Shown here one piece after another: positions 24,642 through 35,363 of a stretch of DNA of 64,000 bases (its first letter is position 1; the number at the start of each line of letters is the position of its first letter). The translations under genes and the position numbers were made by a program. The stretch is taken from NCBI RefSeq assembly GCF_030815985.1, contig NZ_JAUSXM010000001.1, positions 5,208,001-5,272,000 on the forward strand, read 5' to 3'. The stretch comes from Paenibacillus sp. W2I17 (GTDB lineage Bacteria; Bacillota; Bacilli; Paenibacillales; Paenibacillaceae). The notes beneath the pieces are model-generated. The model searched no databases, had not been told where the DNA came from, and saw nothing but the letters and a program-made list of their open reading frames with translations.

Positions 24642-25202
24642 ATGTGGGATGTGTCTGCCCATGTGGGGCAGTTGGTAACCATTTTGATCATGGCTGTTGC
24701 GCTTGGCCTCGATGCGTTCTCACTCGGGATCGGAATTGGCATGAAGGGCATTCGGCTGCGGGATGTATTGCGAATCAGTATTGTAACGGCTCTATTTCAT
24801 ATCATCATGCCGCTCATCGGCATGTATATGGGCAAATACGTCAGCTCCCTGCTCGGTGACATTACGACGTATGCGGCAGGTGGATTGCTTGTTTTGCTGG
24901 GTGCTCATATGATTCTGAATGCATTCCGTGAAGGCGATACAAAGCTGGTGGACCACCGTTCCCTGCTCGGCGTTGTGTTGTTCTCCCTCAGCGTAAGTGT
25001 GGATTCGTTCTCCGTTGGCGTTTCCTTAGGGATGTTTAGCAGTGATCTGATCTTGACCGTACTTGCTTTCGGTGTTTGTGGCGGGGTGATGTCGGTTATG
25101 GGGCTGCTATTAGGCCGTCGGGTGAGCCAGAATCTTGGGGATTACGGCGAAGCTATTGGTGGCGCAATCTTGCTTGCGTTTGGACTTTTGTTTATATTTT
25201 AG
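24642..25202 (+). CDS. mntP: Manganese efflux pump MntP (YwlD)
   Basis: 186 aa from ATG 24642, which has GGGGG at 7 bases; ATG 24636 is the alternative. Six predicted membrane helices in two similar halves. The acidic residues expected in the membrane are present in MAVALGLDAFSLGIGIGMKG (half 1) and SLSVSVDSFSVGVSLGMF (half 2), the duplicated D-x-F-S/A-x-G motif of MntP. It exports Mn2+ from the cytoplasm. The B. subtilis counterpart ywlD occupies the same place. No yybP-ykoY manganese riboswitch is evident upstream. Confidence 0.9.
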   Translation: MWDVSAHVGQLVTILIMAVALGLDAFSLGIGIGMKGIRLRDVLRISIVTALFHIIMPLIGMYMGKYVSSLLGDITTYAAGGLLVLLGAHMILNAFREGDTKLVDHRSLLGVVLFSLSVSVDSFSVGVSLGMFSSDLILTVLAFGVCGGVMSVMGLLLGRRVSQNLGDYGEAIGGAILLAFGLLFIF

Positions 25203-25260
25203 AATAAAACGCGAGTAATCATATCATTCGCATCATATGTAAAATGGGGAGGCTAACACA

Positions 25261-25833
25261 ATGAAACATATTTTATTCGTATGTACAGGAAATACGTGCC
25301 GCAGCCCCATGGCAGAGGGGCTTTTGCGAAAACTGGCATCGGAGCGCGGCATTCAGGTAGAGGTTCGCTCCGCAGGTGTGGCAGCAACGTCGGGTATGCC
25401 GATTTCCCGACATGCTGAAGCGGTTTTGAGAGATCATAACGTTGAAGGTCCACCTCATTCCACACAGCTTAGCTCTAATTTGGTAGGTTGGGCCGATCTG
25501 GTTCTTACATTAACACGGAGTCATAAGCAGCATGTCATGCAGGTTTTTCCCGATTCAGTCCACAAAACTTATACATTGAAAGAATATGTGGAGGATGATG
25601 AACAGGTATTAAGTGATGTTCAGGAGTTGGACAGCCTGTTTGCAACGCTTGAGATGAAACGTGCCCTTGGGCAAGAGATCCTGGCATCGGAGCGTGAGCG
25701 AGCCATTGAGATTAGACAACGAATTCCAAGTTTCGACATCTCCGATCCGTTTGGGGGAAGTCGTGATGATTACAATATAGCTGCAGCTGAGATTCGGACG
25801 GCATTGGACCGGCTTTTGGATAAGTTGGGTTAA
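25261..25833 (+). CDS. ywlE: Protein arginine phosphatase YwlE (low-molecular-weight PTP fold)
   Basis: 190 aa. The active-site loop VCTGNTCRSPMAEG has the Thr in C-T-G-N-T-C-R-S that distinguishes arginine phosphatase YwlE from tyrosine phosphatases (Ile there), and the general-acid motif lies near the end in DISDPFGGS (D-P-F). It removes phosphate from arginine residues placed by McsB, part of CtsR heat-shock control and Clp degradation. The insert ADLVLTLTRSHKQHVMQVFP is typical. About 40 aa longer than B. subtilis YwlE. GGGGAGG precedes the ATG. Confidence 0.93.
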   Translation: MKHILFVCTGNTCRSPMAEGLLRKLASERGIQVEVRSAGVAATSGMPISRHAEAVLRDHNVEGPPHSTQLSSNLVGWADLVLTLTRSHKQHVMQVFPDSVHKTYTLKEYVEDDEQVLSDVQELDSLFATLEMKRALGQEILASERERAIEIRQRIPSFDISDPFGGSRDDYNIAAAEIRTALDRLLDKLG

Positions 25834-25887
25834 ATCTGATCCTGCGGGGCAGGTTATAGAAATAGGACACGTGATGTAAATTAACCG

Positions 25888-25916
25888 TTGATTTTAGACG
25901 CGGGTTGTTTTATGAT
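25888..25916 (+). promoter_or_regulatory. Promoter of the riboswitch-ywlG(-glyA) unit
   Basis: TTGATT (25888-25893), 17-base spacer, TATGAT (25911-25916), placing transcription start a few bases before the aptamer. Confidence 0.7.
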
Positions 25917-25929
25917 GAAGGGGAAAACA

Positions 25930-26047
25930 GGGATCCGGTGTAACTGGCGACGAAGTGGGCATAACCACGATGGAGCACCGGAACAAACGGCCGGTCGCCT
26001 GGGCAAAAGAGCAATTCTGCGTTACCCGCAGACTGCTCTTTTTTTCG
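25930..26047 (+). ncRNA. ZTP (pfl) riboswitch with terminator
   Basis: The aptamer shows GGTGTAACTGGCGACGAAG, a GTGGGCATAACCAC hairpin, GGAGCACCGGA closing the first stem with TCCGGTG, and the pseudoknot domain GGCCGGTCGCCTGGGCA; the final CGCCTGGGC is the hallmark of the pfl motif. The expression platform is a terminator, AGAGCAATTCTGCG / CGCAGACTGCTCTTTTTTT (26008-26045). ZTP/ZMP, a sign of folate shortage, would favour read-through into ywlG and then glyA, whose product makes one-carbon units. Confidence 0.85.
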
Positions 26048-26152
26048 TCTTTCATCTGATTATTCGCTATAATAGTACCTGAGATGCCGTGCAAGAATAC
26101 GAAGGACAGCCAAGAGACAGCGGGCATGATTTTATCGGGAGGCGATGATAGG

Positions 26153-26746
26153 ATGACTATAGAGTTAGATTCGGAACAACCCGGATTGCAGGAACAGACC
26201 TCGTCTATTCTGCATGAACTGGCGCTTGCCGGACAGCTTGGGCCTGGACAGATCGTTGTGATCGGTACAAGCACAAGTGAAGTCGCAGGCGCTCGGATTG
26301 GTACGAGTGGTGCCATTGAAGTGGCGCAGCAGCTACTTGCGGGTATACGCGAGGTGCAGGAGGAATTCGGTTTTGACACGGTATTCCAATGTTGTGAGCA
26401 TCTGAACCGTGCGCTGGTAATGGAACGTTCTGTGCTTACTCGTCTTGGATTGACCGAGGTTGGTGCAGTACCCGTGCCCAAGGCCGGAGGTTCAATGGCA
26501 TCCGCAGCATATCGTTCGCTGAACGATCCATGCCTGGCTGAACATGTGCAGGCCCATGCGGGACTGGACATTGGGGAGACGATGATTGGGATGCATCTCC
26601 GGCATGTAGCCGTACCCTATCGTACAGCGCTCCGCTATGTTGGAGATGCTCGTGTAACCACAGCGTTGACCCGTCCGAAGTTGATTGGCGGCGAACGCGC
26701 GGTGTATCGTATGGAAGAACAACCAGATTCGACATTTTGTGACTAA
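26153..26746 (+). CDS. ywlG: TIGR01440/UPF0340 family protein YwlG
   Basis: 197 aa from ATG 26153 (GGGAGG 9 bases upstream), matching the ~180 aa of B. subtilis YwlG; a longer frame from 26084 has no ribosome site. Conserved blocks: GQIVVIGTSTSEVAGARIGT, FQCCEHLNRAL, GGSMASAAY, GLDIGETMIGMHLRHVAVP and TRPKLIGGERAVY. Function is unknown. The riboswitch ahead of it and glyA after it hint at a role near one-carbon metabolism; this is inference. Confidence 0.88.
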   Translation: MTIELDSEQPGLQEQTSSILHELALAGQLGPGQIVVIGTSTSEVAGARIGTSGAIEVAQQLLAGIREVQEEFGFDTVFQCCEHLNRALVMERSVLTRLGLTEVGAVPVPKAGGSMASAAYRSLNDPCLAEHVQAHAGLDIGETMIGMHLRHVAVPYRTALRYVGDARVTTALTRPKLIGGERAVYRMEEQPDSTFCD

Positions 26747-26794
26747 CATATAAAGCGAGACTAATTGGGTTACACTCCTGACTTTGATTGCATC

Positions 26795-26890
26795 ACCATC
26801 TTCCGATCGCTGTTATCCCCAGATTTTTTAATTCCCTATTTAAAGGGTAAATCCGGTGATAAAGGCGACCACTTCGTTTCTTCAGATTGG
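26795..26890 (-). repeat. Hairpin repeat family A, copy A1 (between ywlG and glyA)
   Basis: Arms GTTATCCCCAGATTT and AAATCCGGTGATAAA pair with few mismatches, flanked by the conserved GATCGCTG and GGCGACCACTTCG. It reads as the reverse complement of A2-A4. Other copies are at 28280, 43651, 49203 and 55963. Confidence 0.75.
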
Positions 26891-26964
26891 TGTTGCACTC
26901 GCCGTTTTCGTGTAAACATTAGTTTCACTTTATAACTTCACTTATACCTGGGAGGAATTTAATC

Positions 26965-28212
26965 ATGGAACAATTGCGCAAGAATGACCCGGCAGTACTG
27001 GAAGCGATGAATCTTGAACTGAAACGTCAACAGAACAACATCGAACTGATTGCATCCGAGAACATCGTAAGTGAAGCAGTAATCGAAGCATTGGGATCTG
27101 TTCTGACCAACAAGTACGCTGAAGGATATCCAGGAAAACGTTACTATGGCGGTTGTGAGCATGTGGACATCGTTGAAGACATCGCGCGTGATCGTGCCAA
27201 AGAATTGTTCGGAGCAGAACACGTGAATGTTCAACCTCACTCCGGTGCACAAGCGAACATGGCAGTATATCTTGCAGCGTTGAAACCTGGTGATACTGTA
27301 CTTGGTATGAACCTTGCCCATGGTGGACACCTCACACACGGTAGCCCGGTTAACGCATCCGGTTTGCTGTACAACTTTGTAGCATACGGCGTACAGGAAG
27401 ATACATTCCTGATTGATTATGATGAAGTACGCAAAGCGGCTTTCAAACACCGCCCTCGTCTGATCGTTGCAGGTGCAAGTGCATATCCGCGTACCATTGA
27501 TTTTGAAAAGTTGGCTTCCATCGCCAATGATGTAGGCGCTTTGTTCATGGTGGACATGGCTCACATCGCAGGACTGGTTGCTGCTGGTTTGCATCCAAAC
27601 CCAGTTCCGCATGCGCATTTCGTAACAACAACAACACACAAAACGCTGCGTGGACCTCGTGGTGGTATGATTCTGTGCCGCAAAGCGTGGGCAGCAGCGA
27701 TTGATAAAGCCGTATTCCCTGGTTCCCAAGGTGGACCTCTGATGCACGTGATCGCTTCCAAAGCGGTAGCATTCGGTGAAGCACTGCAACCTTCGTTCAA
27801 AACATATGCACAGAATGTTGTGAAAAACGCACAGGTTCTGGCTGAAACACTGATCGCTGAAGGATTGAACATCGTATCCGGTGGTACAGATAACCACTTG
27901 ATGCTGATCGACACACGCAGTGTGAACATCACAGGTAAAGAAGCTGAGCATGTGCTCGATTCCATCGGTATTACCGTGAACAAAAATGCAATTCCATTCG
28001 ACCCTACAAGCCCGTTTGTAACGAGCGGTATTCGAATTGGTACACCTGCTGCAACTTCCCGTGGCATGAACGAAGAAGCGATGGTTGCTATTGGTAAGAT
28101 CATTGCCAAAACGCTGAAAAATCCAAAAGATACAGCGAAGCTGGATGAAGCTCGTGCAGAAGTGACTGCACTGACTGACCAATTCCCGCTCTATACCGAT
28201 CTTAAATACTAA
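26965..28212 (+). CDS. glyA: Serine hydroxymethyltransferase
   Basis: 415 aa. PLP-binding Lys226 lies in [15 protein letters not shown]. Other blocks are [53 protein letters not shown] and the C-terminal [13 protein letters not shown]. It converts serine and tetrahydrofolate to glycine and methylene-THF. GGGAGG precedes the ATG. It lies behind ywlG and the upstream ZTP riboswitch; hairpin repeat A1 lies between the two genes. Confidence 0.98.
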   Translation: MEQLRKNDPAVLEAMNLELKRQQNNIELIASENIVSEAVIEALGSVLTNKYAEGYPGKRYYGGCEHVDIVEDIARDRAKELFGAEHVNVQPHSGAQANMAVYLAALKPGDTVLGMNLAHGGHLTHGSPVNASGLLYNFVAYGVQEDTFLIDYDEVRKAAFKHRPRLIVAGASAYPRTIDFEKLASIANDVGALFMVDMAHIAGLVAAGLHPNPVPHAHFVTTTTHKTLRGPRGGMILCRKAWAAAIDKAVFPGSQGGPLMHVIASKAVAFGEALQPSFKTYAQNVVKNAQVLAETLIAEGLNIVSGGTDNHLMLIDTRSVNITGKEAEHVLDSIGITVNKNAIPFDPTSPFVTSGIRIGTPAATSRGMNEEAMVAIGKIIAKTLKNPKDTAKLDEARAEVTALTDQFPLYTDLKY

Positions 28213-28279
28213 AAGACTTTGCTCATGGTGTTTGTATTTGAGATGTTCTTAAAATGGGATACAAAAAAACGAAGCAGAC

Positions 28280-28386
28280 AGAATGAGACCGCAGAAGCGA
28301 AGCGTTCGCCTTTATCCCCGGATTTTTCCCTTGTTAGAAGGAAATAAAAAAAATCTGGGGATAACAGCGATCGAAGGATCATTCTG
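28280..28386 (+). repeat. Hairpin repeat family A, copy A2
   Basis: Outer arms AGAATGA / TCATTCT, core GCGAAGCGTTCGCC, inner arms TTTATCCCCGGATTT / AAATCTGGGGATAAC, then CAGCGATCGAAGG. It occupies most of the glyA-upp gap, before a separate terminator at 28446. Confidence 0.8.
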
Positions 28387-28445
28387 TAGGCGGAGTGCCA
28401 TTGTATTCATCATTTTCATTTTCTCAACGACATAACAGCAAGAGC

Positions 28446-28487
28446 AAAACAGGACCGGATGGATCATTTTCCGGTCCTGTTTTTTAT
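28446..28487 (+). terminator. Terminator between glyA and upp
   Basis: AAAACAGGACCGGA pairs with TCCGGTCCTGTTTT around GGATCATT, followed by further Ts. Confidence 0.85.
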
Positions 28488-28546
28488 AGGATTCGGTAAT
28501 CTGTAATGATTGGGTGCCCTTTGATGGTGTAATTCGTTGTTGGTGA

Positions 28547-28555
28547 TGATATAAT
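28547..28555 (+). promoter_or_regulatory. Extended -10 element for upp
   Basis: TG-A-TATAAT, 86 bases before the upp start; no clear -35 at normal spacing. Confidence 0.45.
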
Positions 28556-28640
28556 ATACAGGATTTATCGAGCCCATGAATGGTGGCTAGGTATATTTGG
28601 AAATGCTGAACATGAAGAACTTACCGGAGGGACAAATTAG

Positions 28641-29270
28641 ATGGGAAAATTAGTAATATGTGATCACCCTTTGATTCAACACAAACTGACGTTTATACGC
28701 GACATGCGTACGAATACGAAAGATTTTCGTGAATTGGTGGATGAAGTAGCAACGTTGATGGCTTATGAGATTACAAGAGATGTTGAACTGGAAACGATTG
28801 ATGTACAGACACCTGTAGCTGCAACACAAGGTAAAGTTATCTCTGGACGTATGCTCGGACTGGTGCCGATTCTGCGCGCAGGACTCGGAATGCTGGATGG
28901 CGTTGTGAAATTGTTGCCAGCAGCAAAAGTTGGACATGTTGGTCTGTTCCGTGACCCGGAAACACTGCAACCGGTAGAATACTACACCAAACTGCCTACA
29001 GACGTAACAGAGCGTCAATTGATTGTAATTGATCCGATGCTGGCAACGGGTGGTTCGGCAATTGCAGCTATTGACGTGCTCAAAAAACGTGGCTGTACCC
29101 AAATCAAGATGATGAACCTGGTTGCAGCACCGGAAGGCGTAAAAGCTGTACAGGATGCACATCCCGATGTGGACATCTATGTAGCAGCATTGGACGACCG
29201 TTTGGATGATCATGGTTATATCGTTCCAGGGCTTGGAGATGCAGGAGACCGTCTTTACGGCACTAAATAA
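28641..29270 (+). CDS. upp: Uracil phosphoribosyltransferase
   Basis: 209 aa, the standard length. The PRPP-binding loop is [15 protein letters not shown], and the C-terminal uracil-binding block [20 protein letters not shown] is intact. It salvages uracil to UMP. GGAGGG precedes the ATG. The glyA-upp order matches B. subtilis. Confidence 0.98.
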   Translation: MGKLVICDHPLIQHKLTFIRDMRTNTKDFRELVDEVATLMAYEITRDVELETIDVQTPVAATQGKVISGRMLGLVPILRAGLGMLDGVVKLLPAAKVGHVGLFRDPETLQPVEYYTKLPTDVTERQLIVIDPMLATGGSAIAAIDVLKKRGCTQIKMMNLVAAPEGVKAVQDAHPDVDIYVAALDDRLDDHGYIVPGLGDAGDRLYGTK

Positions 29271-29296
29271 GCATATCGCATGCTTTGTAAGAGGTT

Positions 29297-29464
29297 GTTC
29301 AAAAAGTCCAATTTTGATTACGAAGGATGCCCAAGGGCATCATCGGCATCGAATATGAAATTCAGCCGAAATGTCCGTTGCTCACGTAGTTTTCCCTACG
29401 CTCCGCTACTCCATTTCTACCTTCATTCCATATTCTTGGTACTGAAAAACCGGACTTTTTGAAC
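29297..29464 (+). repeat. MITE-like element, copy B2
   Basis: 168 bp bounded by perfect inverted ends GTTCAAAAAGTCC and GGACTTTTTGAAC, lying between upp and mnaA. It matches the reverse complement of B1 (22051-22256) through GAATATGAAATTCAGCCGAA, GCTCACGTAG and CTCCATTTCTA but lacks ~40 bp in the middle. No target-site duplication is obvious. Confidence 0.8.
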
Positions 29465-29494
29465 ATGAACTTATAGAAAAGGGGCTTTGCTCGA

Positions 29495-30652
29495 ATGTCC
29501 AACAAAATTAAAGTCATGACGATCTTCGGGGTGCGTCCGGAAGCCATCAAGATGGCTCCGCTTATTTTGGAATTGCAGAAACACCCTGAGTCTATTGAAT
29601 CTATTGTTTGCGTAACTGCGCAGCATCGCCAGATGTTGGATCAGGTACTTGAAGTTTTCGACATTCATCCCGATTATGATCTGGATGTAATGAAAGACCG
29701 TCAGACATTGAATGAAATTACAATTCGTGTGCTTGGCGGTCTGGAACCAGTGTTAGCCGAAGCTAAGCCGGATATTGTACTGGTTCACGGGGATACATTG
29801 ACTACCTTTGTAGCGAGCTACGCAGCATTCCTGCAACAGATTCAGGTAGGGCATGTGGAAGCGGGGCTGCGGACGTGGAACAAGTTGTCTCCATATCCGG
29901 AAGAGATGAACCGTCAGCTGACGGGAGTACTGGCTGATCTACACTTTGCGCCTACGGATTGGTCTTCTTCCAATCTTGCCAAAGAAAATAAATCAGAGTC
30001 TAGTACGTACGTCACAGGCAACACGGTAACAGATGTGTTTCAATATACAGTACGGGAGGACTACACACACCCGGTACTTGATTGGGCCCAAGGCAAACGC
30101 CTTGTGCTGATGACAGCTCATCGCCGTGAATCTCAGGGCGAGCCTCACCGCAACATTTTCCAGGCCGTCAAACGGATTGCCGACGAATTCGAAGATATTG
30201 CCATCGTGTACCCGGTGCATCCAAGTCCTGCTGTGAAGGAGCCGGCTCACGCGATTTTGGGGAATCATCCCCGTATTCAATTAATTGATCCACTAGACGT
30301 GGTGGATTTGCATAACTTTTACCCGCACACTCACTTGATTTTGACCGATTCAGGCGGTTTGCAGGAAGAAGCGCCTTCGTTTGGTGTGCCTGTGCTCGTA
30401 TTGCGCGATACAACAGAACGCCCGGAAGGTATTGAAGCCGGAACGCTGGAATTGGTAGGTACCGAAGAGGAACGTGTGTATGAACGGACCAAAGCTCTGC
30501 TTACAGACAAAACCCTGTATGAAAGCATGAGTCAGGCTGCCAATCCATACGGTGATGGACATGCTTCGGAAAGAATTGTCAATGCGATTTTGCACCATTT
30601 TGGTGTAAATAGTGAGCGTCCGGAATCATTTCACAGAAAATTCAAAAAATAA
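29495..30652 (+). CDS. mnaA: UDP-N-acetylglucosamine 2-epimerase (non-hydrolysing)
   Basis: 385 aa. Family blocks: MTIFGVRPEAIKMAPLILEL at the N-terminus, VHGDTLTTF, GHVEAGLRTWN, YPEEMNRQLTGVLADLHFAP, LMTAHRRESQGEP and TDSGGLQEEAPSFGVPVLVL. It makes UDP-ManNAc for the wall-polymer linkage unit, the donor for the TagA-like transferase at 55060. Its place between upp and the atp operon differs from B. subtilis. Confidence 0.96.
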   Translation: MSNKIKVMTIFGVRPEAIKMAPLILELQKHPESIESIVCVTAQHRQMLDQVLEVFDIHPDYDLDVMKDRQTLNEITIRVLGGLEPVLAEAKPDIVLVHGDTLTTFVASYAAFLQQIQVGHVEAGLRTWNKLSPYPEEMNRQLTGVLADLHFAPTDWSSSNLAKENKSESSTYVTGNTVTDVFQYTVREDYTHPVLDWAQGKRLVLMTAHRRESQGEPHRNIFQAVKRIADEFEDIAIVYPVHPSPAVKEPAHAILGNHPRIQLIDPLDVVDLHNFYPHTHLILTDSGGLQEEAPSFGVPVLVLRDTTERPEGIEAGTLELVGTEEERVYERTKALLTDKTLYESMSQAANPYGDGHASERIVNAILHHFGVNSERPESFHRKFKK

Positions 30653-30778
30653 TACATTTTTTCTGACGGATTTATAAAGGGCAAGCATACAGTTAAACTG
30701 TACGGTTTACGCGGGTTTATGGGCTTTGAGGGTCTGTATTCCCGTCGTTTTCCCCTTTAAAACGCTAAAATCATTCAA

Positions 30779-30808
30779 TTGACAAAGGCTCTCATCATTC
30801 AGTAAAAT
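30779..30808 (+). promoter_or_regulatory. Promoter of the ATP synthase operon
   Basis: Consensus TTGACA (30779-30784), 18-base spacer, TAAAAT (30803-30808), 29 bases before the first gene. Confidence 0.8.
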
Positions 30809-30837
30809 TAACTGGGATTGCAAGGGTGGCGTGGAAA

Positions 30838-31092
30838 ATGGCCGATTCGAACAAACCAAATTCATCCCGTAACCATGACGATAATGTATGGAAAGCGATG
30901 GGACTCGTGACAGCTTTTGGGATCGAGATTGCCATTCTCGCTGTTGCCGGATATTACGCTGGCTCCTGGTTGGACAAGACCATTGGAGGTAACGGAATAT
31001 GGATCGCCGTAAGCGTTCTCTTTTTTCTTGCGGCAGGCGGTGTAAGCATCTACTTTATCGCGAAAAAATTCATGGGGGAAAGTGATGAGTGA
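30838..31092 (+). CDS. atpZ: AtpZ/AtpI-type small membrane protein, first gene of atp operon
   Basis: 84 aa from ATG 30838, preceded by AAGGGTGG (a GTG at 30826 would overlap that site). Two membrane helices (AMGLVTAFGIEIAILAVAGY and WIAVSVLFFLAAGGVSIYFI). Small proteins of this type head many atp operons and are thought to help c-ring assembly or Mg2+ supply; exact function is unsettled. It overlaps atpI by 8 bases. Confidence 0.8.
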   Translation: MADSNKPNSSRNHDDNVWKAMGLVTAFGIEIAILAVAGYYAGSWLDKTIGGNGIWIAVSVLFFLAAGGVSIYFIAKKFMGESDE

Positions 31093-31462
31093 ACTAACCA
31101 GATACCGCAGATCGATGACTGTTTTCATCATGTACTTTCTTATGATTTGTTTTCTCGCAGCGGCCTTTATGCCACGTGTGGAGACAATTGCTTTGGGACT
31201 GGCCCTGGGTACAGGAATTAGCTGGATCAATGCATTTTACTTGGGCTACAAAGTAAGGAAAATGTCTGATGATGCGGCAGAAGGTAACTTGAAGCGTGTG
31301 AACCTGGGATTTTTGACAAGAGCGGCACTCGCTGTGCTCGGTATATTCATATCGATGCGCTTTCCGCAGTACTTCAATACATATGCGGTTGCAGGCGGTC
31401 TCGTCATTGCACAATTTTCCTTACTGATTATAGGGATTGTCCATTCCCGCAGAGCAGAATGA
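31085..31462 (+). CDS. atpI: ATP synthase protein I
   Basis: 125 aa from ATG 31085, overlapping the preceding stop (ATGAGTGA). Four predicted membrane helices, e.g. MTVFIMYFLMICFLAAAFM and TIALGLALGTGISWINAFYL. AtpI assists c-ring assembly of the F1Fo ATP synthase and is not part of the final enzyme. Confidence 0.85.
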   Translation: MSELTRYRRSMTVFIMYFLMICFLAAAFMPRVETIALGLALGTGISWINAFYLGYKVRKMSDDAAEGNLKRVNLGFLTRAALAVLGIFISMRFPQYFNTYAVAGGLVIAQFSLLIIGIVHSRRAE

Positions 31463-31507
31463 TGTTAAGGGCTGCAGCTTTCAAGTCGAGAAAGGGGTGA
31501 GAAAAAT

Positions 31508-32326
31508 ATGCATGAAGCTCCAATTATTATGCTTGGCGGATTTCGACTGGATCTATCGGTTCTGTTGATGCTGGTAGTTACAGGTGCAATTGTTTTTATT
31601 TTTGCTGTACTGGCAACACGGAGATTATCCGTTGAAAATCCCGGCAAGCTGCAAAATTTTATGGAGTGGGCAGTAGAATTCGTCCGCAATCTGATTTCCA
31701 GCACAATGGATATGAAGAAAGGTAAACATTTTATCTCTCTCGCTCTTTCCATGATTATGTTCATTTTTGTAGGGAACATGCTCGGCCTTCCGCTCGTGGC
31801 TGTATCTGAGGTAACAGATGTTAATCAGGCACAGGTATTCGGTAAGCCGATTGTTACAGCGGTGGAGGCGTTTGAAAAAGCGCATGCCAAGGACCCTGAA
31901 GCACACCCGCACGTTGAACTGGCCTGGTGGAAATCACCAACAGCCGACTTGTCTGTAACGATGGGACTAGCTCTTGTAGCGTTCCTTGTATCTCATGGAC
32001 TAGGATTGTTCCGCAACACAAAAGGATATCTCCAGCATTACCTGAAGCCATTCGCCTTGTTCTTGCCAATCAACTTGATTGAGACGGCATCCAAGCTGTT
32101 GACACACGGTATGCGTCTATTCGCGAATATCTTCGCGGGTGAGGTACTGATCGCAACGATCCTGAAACTGACCACATTTAAAGTGTTTGGTGCTATTGCA
32201 GCGATTCCGCTACTTATGGTGTGGCAAGGCTTTAGTATCTTTATCGGCGCGATCCAGGCATTTGTGTTTGTTATCTTGATGATGGTGTACATTTCACAGA
32301 GCATCGAGACGCACGACGAGCATTAA
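31508..32326 (+). CDS. atpB: ATP synthase Fo subunit a
   Basis: 272 aa, membrane protein. The proton-channel arginine lies in the conserved segment SKLLTHGMRLFANIFAGEVL (the R-L-F-A-N motif), and the last helix has IGAIQAFVFVILMMVYISQS. An insert of about 30 residues (FEKAHAKDPEAHPHVELAWW) in the second loop is longer than in many homologues. GAAAGGGG precedes the ATG. Confidence 0.97.
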   Translation: MHEAPIIMLGGFRLDLSVLLMLVVTGAIVFIFAVLATRRLSVENPGKLQNFMEWAVEFVRNLISSTMDMKKGKHFISLALSMIMFIFVGNMLGLPLVAVSEVTDVNQAQVFGKPIVTAVEAFEKAHAKDPEAHPHVELAWWKSPTADLSVTMGLALVAFLVSHGLGLFRNTKGYLQHYLKPFALFLPINLIETASKLLTHGMRLFANIFAGEVLIATILKLTTFKVFGAIAAIPLLMVWQGFSIFIGAIQAFVFVILMMVYISQSIETHDEH

Positions 32327-32369
32327 GTTTCAAGCCCTACGAAGATTTCTTCACCAGGCTGAACAATAA

Positions 32370-32630
<261 letters not shown>

Positions 32631-32743
32631 TTAAATTTTAAAGGTTTGGCGGGGAAGGCCATAGCCATCCGCGCCTTCTTTTTAGGTAATGTCCGTTCTA
32701 ACGGACGACGTTTCAAGGATACCTCCAGGAAGGAGTGAACAGA

Positions 32744-33232
32744 TTGAGTTTCATATGGGAAAATACGCTTCTTGCGATTGTTGCATTTGCAATTTTATAT
32801 TGGCTGCTTAGCCGTTATGCCTTCGGGCCTTTGTTCTCCATTATGGAAAAACGTCGTGAACTCGTGATGACGCAGATGAATGAGGCTGCACAGACTCGGG
32901 AACAGGCCATTGCCTATGTGGAGGAACAAAAACAAGCTCTTGAGCAAGCACGTCAAGATGCTTACGACATCATTGAACAGTCCAAACAAACAGGTGGCAA
33001 ACAAGCTGAATCGATTTTGGCTGATGCAAAAGCTGAAGCTAATCGTCTGAAAGACGATGCAGTACGCGAAATCGAGAGCGAGAAGAACAAAGCAGTCGCA
33101 GCACTTCGCAGCGAACTGGGTACAGCTTCCGTTCAGATTGCATCCAAGTTGATCAAAAAAGAAGTTGAGAACGGTCCTGCACAAGAAGAGCTTGTGAACC
33201 AATACCTCAATGAGGTAGGAGGCCGACAATGA
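32744..33232 (+). CDS. atpF: ATP synthase Fo subunit b
   Basis: 162 aa from TTG 32744 (GGAAGGAG 8 bases upstream; a GTG at 32735 lies inside the ribosome site). One N-terminal membrane helix (LLAIVAFAILYWLLSRYAFG) is followed by a long charged, alanine-rich coiled coil forming the stator stalk. The stop overlaps the atpH start (ATGA). Confidence 0.95.
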   Translation: MSFIWENTLLAIVAFAILYWLLSRYAFGPLFSIMEKRRELVMTQMNEAAQTREQAIAYVEEQKQALEQARQDAYDIIEQSKQTGGKQAESILADAKAEANRLKDDAVREIESEKNKAVAALRSELGTASVQIASKLIKKEVENGPAQEELVNQYLNEVGGRQ

Positions 33233-33777
33233 GCCGCGATACGATAGTTGCCAAGCGTTATGCGAAAGCATTGTTCGAAGTTGCTCTTCAGCAACAGCAG
33301 GTGCTTGAGGTTGAACAGGAACTGGTTGCAGTAGTCAGTGCATTGACCGGAGATGCAGATATCGAGAAATTTATCGTATCCCCTAATATTTCTGATGAAG
33401 CCAAGCAGAACGTAATTCACTCAAGTCTTGATGGCAAGGTATCCGATTCAGTCCTTCGTACAGTCTTGTTGTTGATTGAGCGCGGGCGCGTTGAATTGCT
33501 GGGAGACTTGCTGAATGATTATCGGAAGATCCAAGGTGAGTCGCTGGGCATCGCTGATGCACGTGTCTATTCGACTTATGCGTTGAATGATGAAGAAAAA
33601 GAAGCGGTAGCCCGTGAATTCGGTGGCCGTGTGAATAAAAAGATTCGTATCGAGAACATTGTTGATCCGACTCTGCTGGGCGGATTGAAAGTCGCCATTG
33701 GCGATACGATCTATGACGGCAGCTTGGCTGGCAAGCTCGAACGTCTTGAGCAGTCTTTTAACAGACGAGTACAGTAG
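33229..33777 (+). CDS. atpH: ATP synthase F1 subunit delta
   Basis: 182 aa. Family features: VAKRYAKALFEVALQQ at the start and the C-terminal DPTLLGGLKVAIGDTIYDGS followed by KLERLEQSF. It links the b stalk to the alpha subunits. It overlaps atpF by 4 bases and is translationally coupled. Confidence 0.96.
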   Translation: MSRDTIVAKRYAKALFEVALQQQQVLEVEQELVAVVSALTGDADIEKFIVSPNISDEAKQNVIHSSLDGKVSDSVLRTVLLLIERGRVELLGDLLNDYRKIQGESLGIADARVYSTYALNDEEKEAVAREFGGRVNKKIRIENIVDPTLLGGLKVAIGDTIYDGSLAGKLERLEQSFNRRVQ

Positions 33778-33787
33778 ATTGGGGTGA

Positions 33788-35308
<1,521 letters not shown>

Positions 35309-35363
35309 ATAAATGATTGCAGGTGCGGAGTTGTCTAACCGATTCCGCATGTCTGCATGTAAT

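Noticed and set aside
24642-25202. Manganese (yybP-ykoY) riboswitch upstream of mntP
   Set aside because: The ~170-base upstream gap lacks the conserved loop sequences of that class.
26959-28182. 407-aa minus-strand open frame opposite glyA
   Set aside because: Shadow of a highly biased gene; composition rich in Cys and His; glyA is unmistakable on the plus strand.
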